A model generated the notes under the pieces. The model was not told the DNA's origin and did not search any database. It worked only from the letters and a program-made list of their open reading frames with translations. Shown in pieces: positions 6,340 to 8,407 of a stretch of 8,407 nucleotides of DNA (positions within the stretch are counted from its first letter, which is position 1; each line of letters begins with the position of its first letter). Source of the stretch: Planctomycetota bacterium (GTDB lineage Bacteria; Planctomycetota; Planctomycetia; Pirellulales; Thermoguttaceae); contig JAJYGU010000421.1 of NCBI GenBank assembly GCA_021784975.1, forward strand, positions 1-8,407. Reading direction: 5' to 3'. The position numbers and the translations under genes are program-made.

Positions 6340-6978
6340 GTGAATGGTCCCGACACCGACCCCCTGTTTGTCGGCTTAGCCGCCGGTGACGAGCGGTCGT
6401 TGGTGGCTCTGTACGACCGTTTCGCGGTGCGGATGTATCGGGCGGCCTTACGAATTCTGGGGTCTCGGGAAGATGCGGAGGATGTAGTGCAAGACGTCTT
6501 CCTGGCCACGGTCCGGCGGCGCCAGCGGCTGGGCGAGGTCCGCGACTTGGCGGCCTACCTGTTTGCGGCTTTGCACCGGGCGGCGGGACGCTCGGCGCGG
6601 CGGCGACGGCGAGCACGGCTGCTACCAGTCGCGGCCGCCAACGAAGCCATCGTTCCAGGCGAAGCCGACCAGTGCGACCACGTGGATCGCCAGCGATTGG
6701 AACGGGCGATCGGCGCCCTGCCCGACGAACAACGCGAGGTGCTCAGCTTGAGAATCGACGGCGAACTGACCTTCGCTCAGATTGCCCAAGTCATGGGAGT
6801 AAGTCTGAGCACCGCCGCCAGTCGCTACCAATACGCATTGAAGAAATTGAAGACCTCGTTGGTTGACGGAATGGTCAAAGGGGAGAGTCCCGGAAGGGAA
6901 AGAAGGAGTGTCTCTCTGGTAGACGTTTTTGTGCCATCCCGCCGTGTAGAGACCGAGCCCCCATGGGGCGCGAGTTAA
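6340..6978 (+). CDS. ECF-type RNA polymerase sigma factor (sigma-70 family)
   Basis: The protein has 212 aa and a GTG start set by the TAGGAG just upstream. Region sigma-2 spans about residues 10-92: LVALYDRFAVRMYRAALRIL is followed by SREDAEDVVQDVFLATV, the core-binding and -10-recognition signature. Region sigma-4 spans about 118-173: LPDEQREVLSLRIDGELTFA and then QIAQVMGVSLSTAASRYQYA form the -35-binding helix-turn-helix, ending in LKKLK. There is no region 1 or 3, as expected for ECF factors. It should direct RNA polymerase to a small regulon. Residues 175-212 after sigma-4 are an unusual basic then Pro-rich tail with no recognised domain. The gene ends 6 nt before the next start, so both are probably co-transcribed, and the neighbour is probably its regulator. 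It might activate its own operon, but I see no convincing ECF promoter upstream. Confidence 0.92.
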   Translation: MNGPDTDPLFVGLAAGDERSLVALYDRFAVRMYRAALRILGSREDAEDVVQDVFLATVRRRQRLGEVRDLAAYLFAALHRAAGRSARRRRRARLLPVAAANEAIVPGEADQCDHVDRQRLERAIGALPDEQREVLSLRIDGELTFAQIAQVMGVSLSTAASRYQYALKKLKTSLVDGMVKGESPGRERRSVSLVDVFVPSRRVETEPPWGAS

Positions 6979-6984
6979 TAGCTG

Positions 6985-7461
6985 ATGGACGAACTGCAAT
7001 TACCTCCTGAGCTTGAGCAACTGGAACGCCTGCTGGCAAGCGGCCCGCAGCCGTCGCCGGCCCTGCGCGAACGCGTGCTCCGCCGCATGCGAGGCGAGTT
7101 GCGATTGGAGAGGGGGGGGATGGAGAAAAGGGGGACAGTCCCATTTTTGTGGCGTCCTGCCACAAAAATAGGGACAGTCCCCGCCTGGCGGGCGGCTGCC
7201 GCCTTCGCCGCGACTCTCTTGGTAGCGATGACCCTGTGGATGGGCGTCTTGCAGGCGACCGCCATTGCCACCCAACATGTCCAAACCCCGCCGTCGCTCG
7301 AGGAGATCGCCCAGCAACTCCGGCAACTCTCCCCGACCCTCTCTCAGACCGAGTCGCTGCGTCAGGCGTTCTTGCGTCAAATCAGCGACGGCTGGCGCGA
7401 CGGAACGCCCTTGGTAAATGTCCTTTTCATCCCTTCGGACCATGAACTCCATCACCCTTGA
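6985..7461 (+). CDS. Small single-pass membrane protein, probable anti-sigma or sigma-associated regulator
   Basis: The protein has 158 aa. Residues 1-45 are a charged, helical cytoplasmic segment (LPPELEQLERLLASG, SPALRERVLRRMRGELRLER). One membrane segment spans about 69-90 (AAAAFAATLLVAMTLWMGVL), and a periplasmic helical tail follows (SLEEIAQQLRQL, TESLRQAFLRQI). This topology, and the position 6 nt after an ECF sigma gene, fit an anti-sigma-like partner. No zinc-binding HxxxCxxC motif is present, so it is not a typical ZAS-domain anti-sigma factor, and the role is inferred from context. Residues about 49-66 (GTVPFLWRPATKIGTVP) are translated from a palindromic element just before the membrane segment. 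A run of eight G at 7112-7119 precedes it. The ribosome binding site is weak, which suggests coupling to the sigma gene. The 3' end overlaps the next gene by 20 nt. Confidence 0.75.
   Translation: MDELQLPPELEQLERLLASGPQPSPALRERVLRRMRGELRLERGGMEKRGTVPFLWRPATKIGTVPAWRAAAAFAATLLVAMTLWMGVLQATAIATQHVQTPPSLEEIAQQLRQLSPTLSQTESLRQAFLRQISDGWRDGTPLVNVLFIPSDHELHHP
7131..7182 (+). repeat. Short palindromic element with GGGGACAGTCCC arms, inside the membrane-protein gene
   Basis: Arm 1 (7131-7153) and arm 2 (7159-7182) are reverse complements at 22 of 23 aligned positions plus one bulged base, around a 5-nt loop (GTCCT). The outer GGGACAGTCCC and the inner ATTTTTGTGGC match the family seen at 5232-5313. 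The element is read in frame as GTVPFLWRPATKIGTVP, with no stop codon. Confidence 0.85.
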
Positions 7462-8407
7462 CGACCTGATCGCGCTGAACGACGAGATCGCCGCCCTGGT
7501 GCGCTCCGGCGTGCCGTTGGAAGAAGGACTGGCCGGACTGGGAGCGGATATGCCCGGCCGGCTGGGCACGCTCATGCGGGCATTGGCCGAAGACACCCGC
7601 CGCGGCCGGCCGCTGGGCGAAGTGCTGGCCGACCCCGAAGTCCGTCTGCCGAAGGTCTATCGGGCGGTGGTCGAGGCGGGGCTGCGGGCAGGACGGCTGC
7701 CGGCGGCGCTCGAGTCGGTGGCCGGCTCGGTCCGCCGGCTGGCCCAGATTCGCCGCAACGTGGCCCTGGCGTTTCTCTACCCGGCCCTGGTGCTGGTGTT
7801 GGCCTGGGGACTGTTTGCCGGCTTCACGGTGGCGATGGCCCCGCGGGTGGCCTCGGCCATGGCCGACTTTCATATCCGCGGTCTGGCGGTGGCCTCCATG
7901 TTCGCCTCATGGGGTCATTGGGCCGTTGTTTGGGGGCCGGCGCTGCCGATTCTGGTCATCGTCTGGGGCGGCGTCTGGGCTTGGCGGTCGCGGCAGGCGA
8001 AAACGCTCGACGGCGGCCGCGCCCGTAGGGCGTGCGCCTGCCTGCCCTGGCTGGGAAAAATGCTCCGCTGGTCGCGGGCGGCCATCTTCTGCGACTTGCT
8101 GGCCACGCTATTGGAGAATCGCATCCCCTTGCACGAGGCGATCCGCCTGGCTGGTGAGTCCACCGGCGACGCCGGCACCATGCGATCCGCCGAGTCTCTG
8201 GCCGCCGCTTTGGAGCGGGGCGAGTCGGTTCAAGCCGCCTCGGCCAGGACTCCGGTCGATGCCTTGCCGCCCTTGCTGCGGTGGCTGATTCAGGTGCCGC
8301 AAGGCGAACAATCGTTGGTGGCTACCTTGCAGAATGCCGCCGAGGCCTATCGCTCGCGGGCCCAGTACCAGGCCGAGCTGGCCCAAATCCTCCTGCCGGT
8401 GATCCTG
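7442..8407 (+). CDS. GspF/PilC-type inner-membrane assembly protein (type II secretion F family), 3'-truncated by the window edge
   Basis: The frame is open from the ATG at 7442 to the end of the window (322 codons, no stop). Two T2SSF-type helical domains are visible. The first spans about residues 5-105 and contains LNDEIAALVRSGVPLEEGL and EAGLRAGRLPAALESVA. The second, from about residue 215, contains CDLLATLLENRIPLHEAIRL and ends in a membrane segment that is cut off. Hydrophobic segments at about 106-130 and 162-182 follow the first domain. GspF/PilC proteins form the inner-membrane platform on which a cytoplasmic ATPase drives pseudopilus or pilus assembly. No ATPase or pseudopilin gene is in view. 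The start overlaps the preceding gene by 20 nt and has no clear ribosome binding site, which suggests translational coupling. An in-frame ATG at 7418 is an alternative start adding 8 residues. About 340-400 aa is usual for the family, so only a small part is missing. Confidence 0.9.
   Translation, partial: MNSITLDDLIALNDEIAALVRSGVPLEEGLAGLGADMPGRLGTLMRALAEDTRRGRPLGEVLADPEVRLPKVYRAVVEAGLRAGRLPAALESVAGSVRRLAQIRRNVALAFLYPALVLVLAWGLFAGFTVAMAPRVASAMADFHIRGLAVASMFASWGHWAVVWGPALPILVIVWGGVWAWRSRQAKTLDGGRARRACACLPWLGKMLRWSRAAIFCDLLATLLENRIPLHEAIRLAGESTGDAGTMRSAESLAAALERGESVQAASARTPVDALPPLLRWLIQVPQGEQSLVATLQNAAEAYRSRAQYQAELAQILLPVIL

Overview
The window looks like a piece of chromosome from a high-GC planctomycete, most likely of the Pirellulales type. 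This is inferred from gene content, not from a database search: large exported proteins with stacked carboxypeptidase-regulatory-like domains, an exported protein with EF-hand-like loops, an ECF sigma factor followed by a small single-pass membrane protein and a GspF-type gene, and several palindromic elements with GGGGACAGTCCC arms. All supported genes are on the plus strand. I see no tRNA, rRNA, CRISPR array or transposase gene.

Layout. Bases 2-967 are the 3' end of a gene for a helical-repeat protein. Bases 1049-4564 encode a 1171-aa exported protein with about seven beta-sandwich domains and a helical C-terminal half; that half is paralogous to the first gene. Bases 4762-6132 encode an exported protein with EF-hand-like loops. 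This gene has been remodelled: one long inverted repeat lies at its 5' end, a compound palindromic element lies in its middle, and an in-frame TGA near its 3' end is followed by 43 more coding-like codons. Bases 6340-6978 encode an ECF sigma factor. Bases 6985-7461 encode a small membrane protein that is probably the sigma factor's regulatory partner; it carries another in-frame palindromic element. From 7442 a GspF/PilC-type inner-membrane gene runs off the right edge.

How the genes fit together. The two paralogs and the EF-hand-loop protein are closely packed and may form one envelope or secreted-protein operon; a candidate promoter lies just upstream of the large gene. The sigma factor, membrane protein and GspF gene form a second tight unit (6-nt gap, then 20-nt overlap), which suggests that an ECF switch controls a type II secretion or pilus-like assembly platform.

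The most interesting signals are two. First, GGGGACAGTCCC-type palindromic elements sit inside two unrelated proteins in the same reading frame, so that both arms are translated as GTVP-containing peptides. Second, the in-frame TGA at 6130-6132 has a perfect stem-loop at a spacing compatible with a bacterial SECIS; a simple nonsense mutation is still the likelier explanation.
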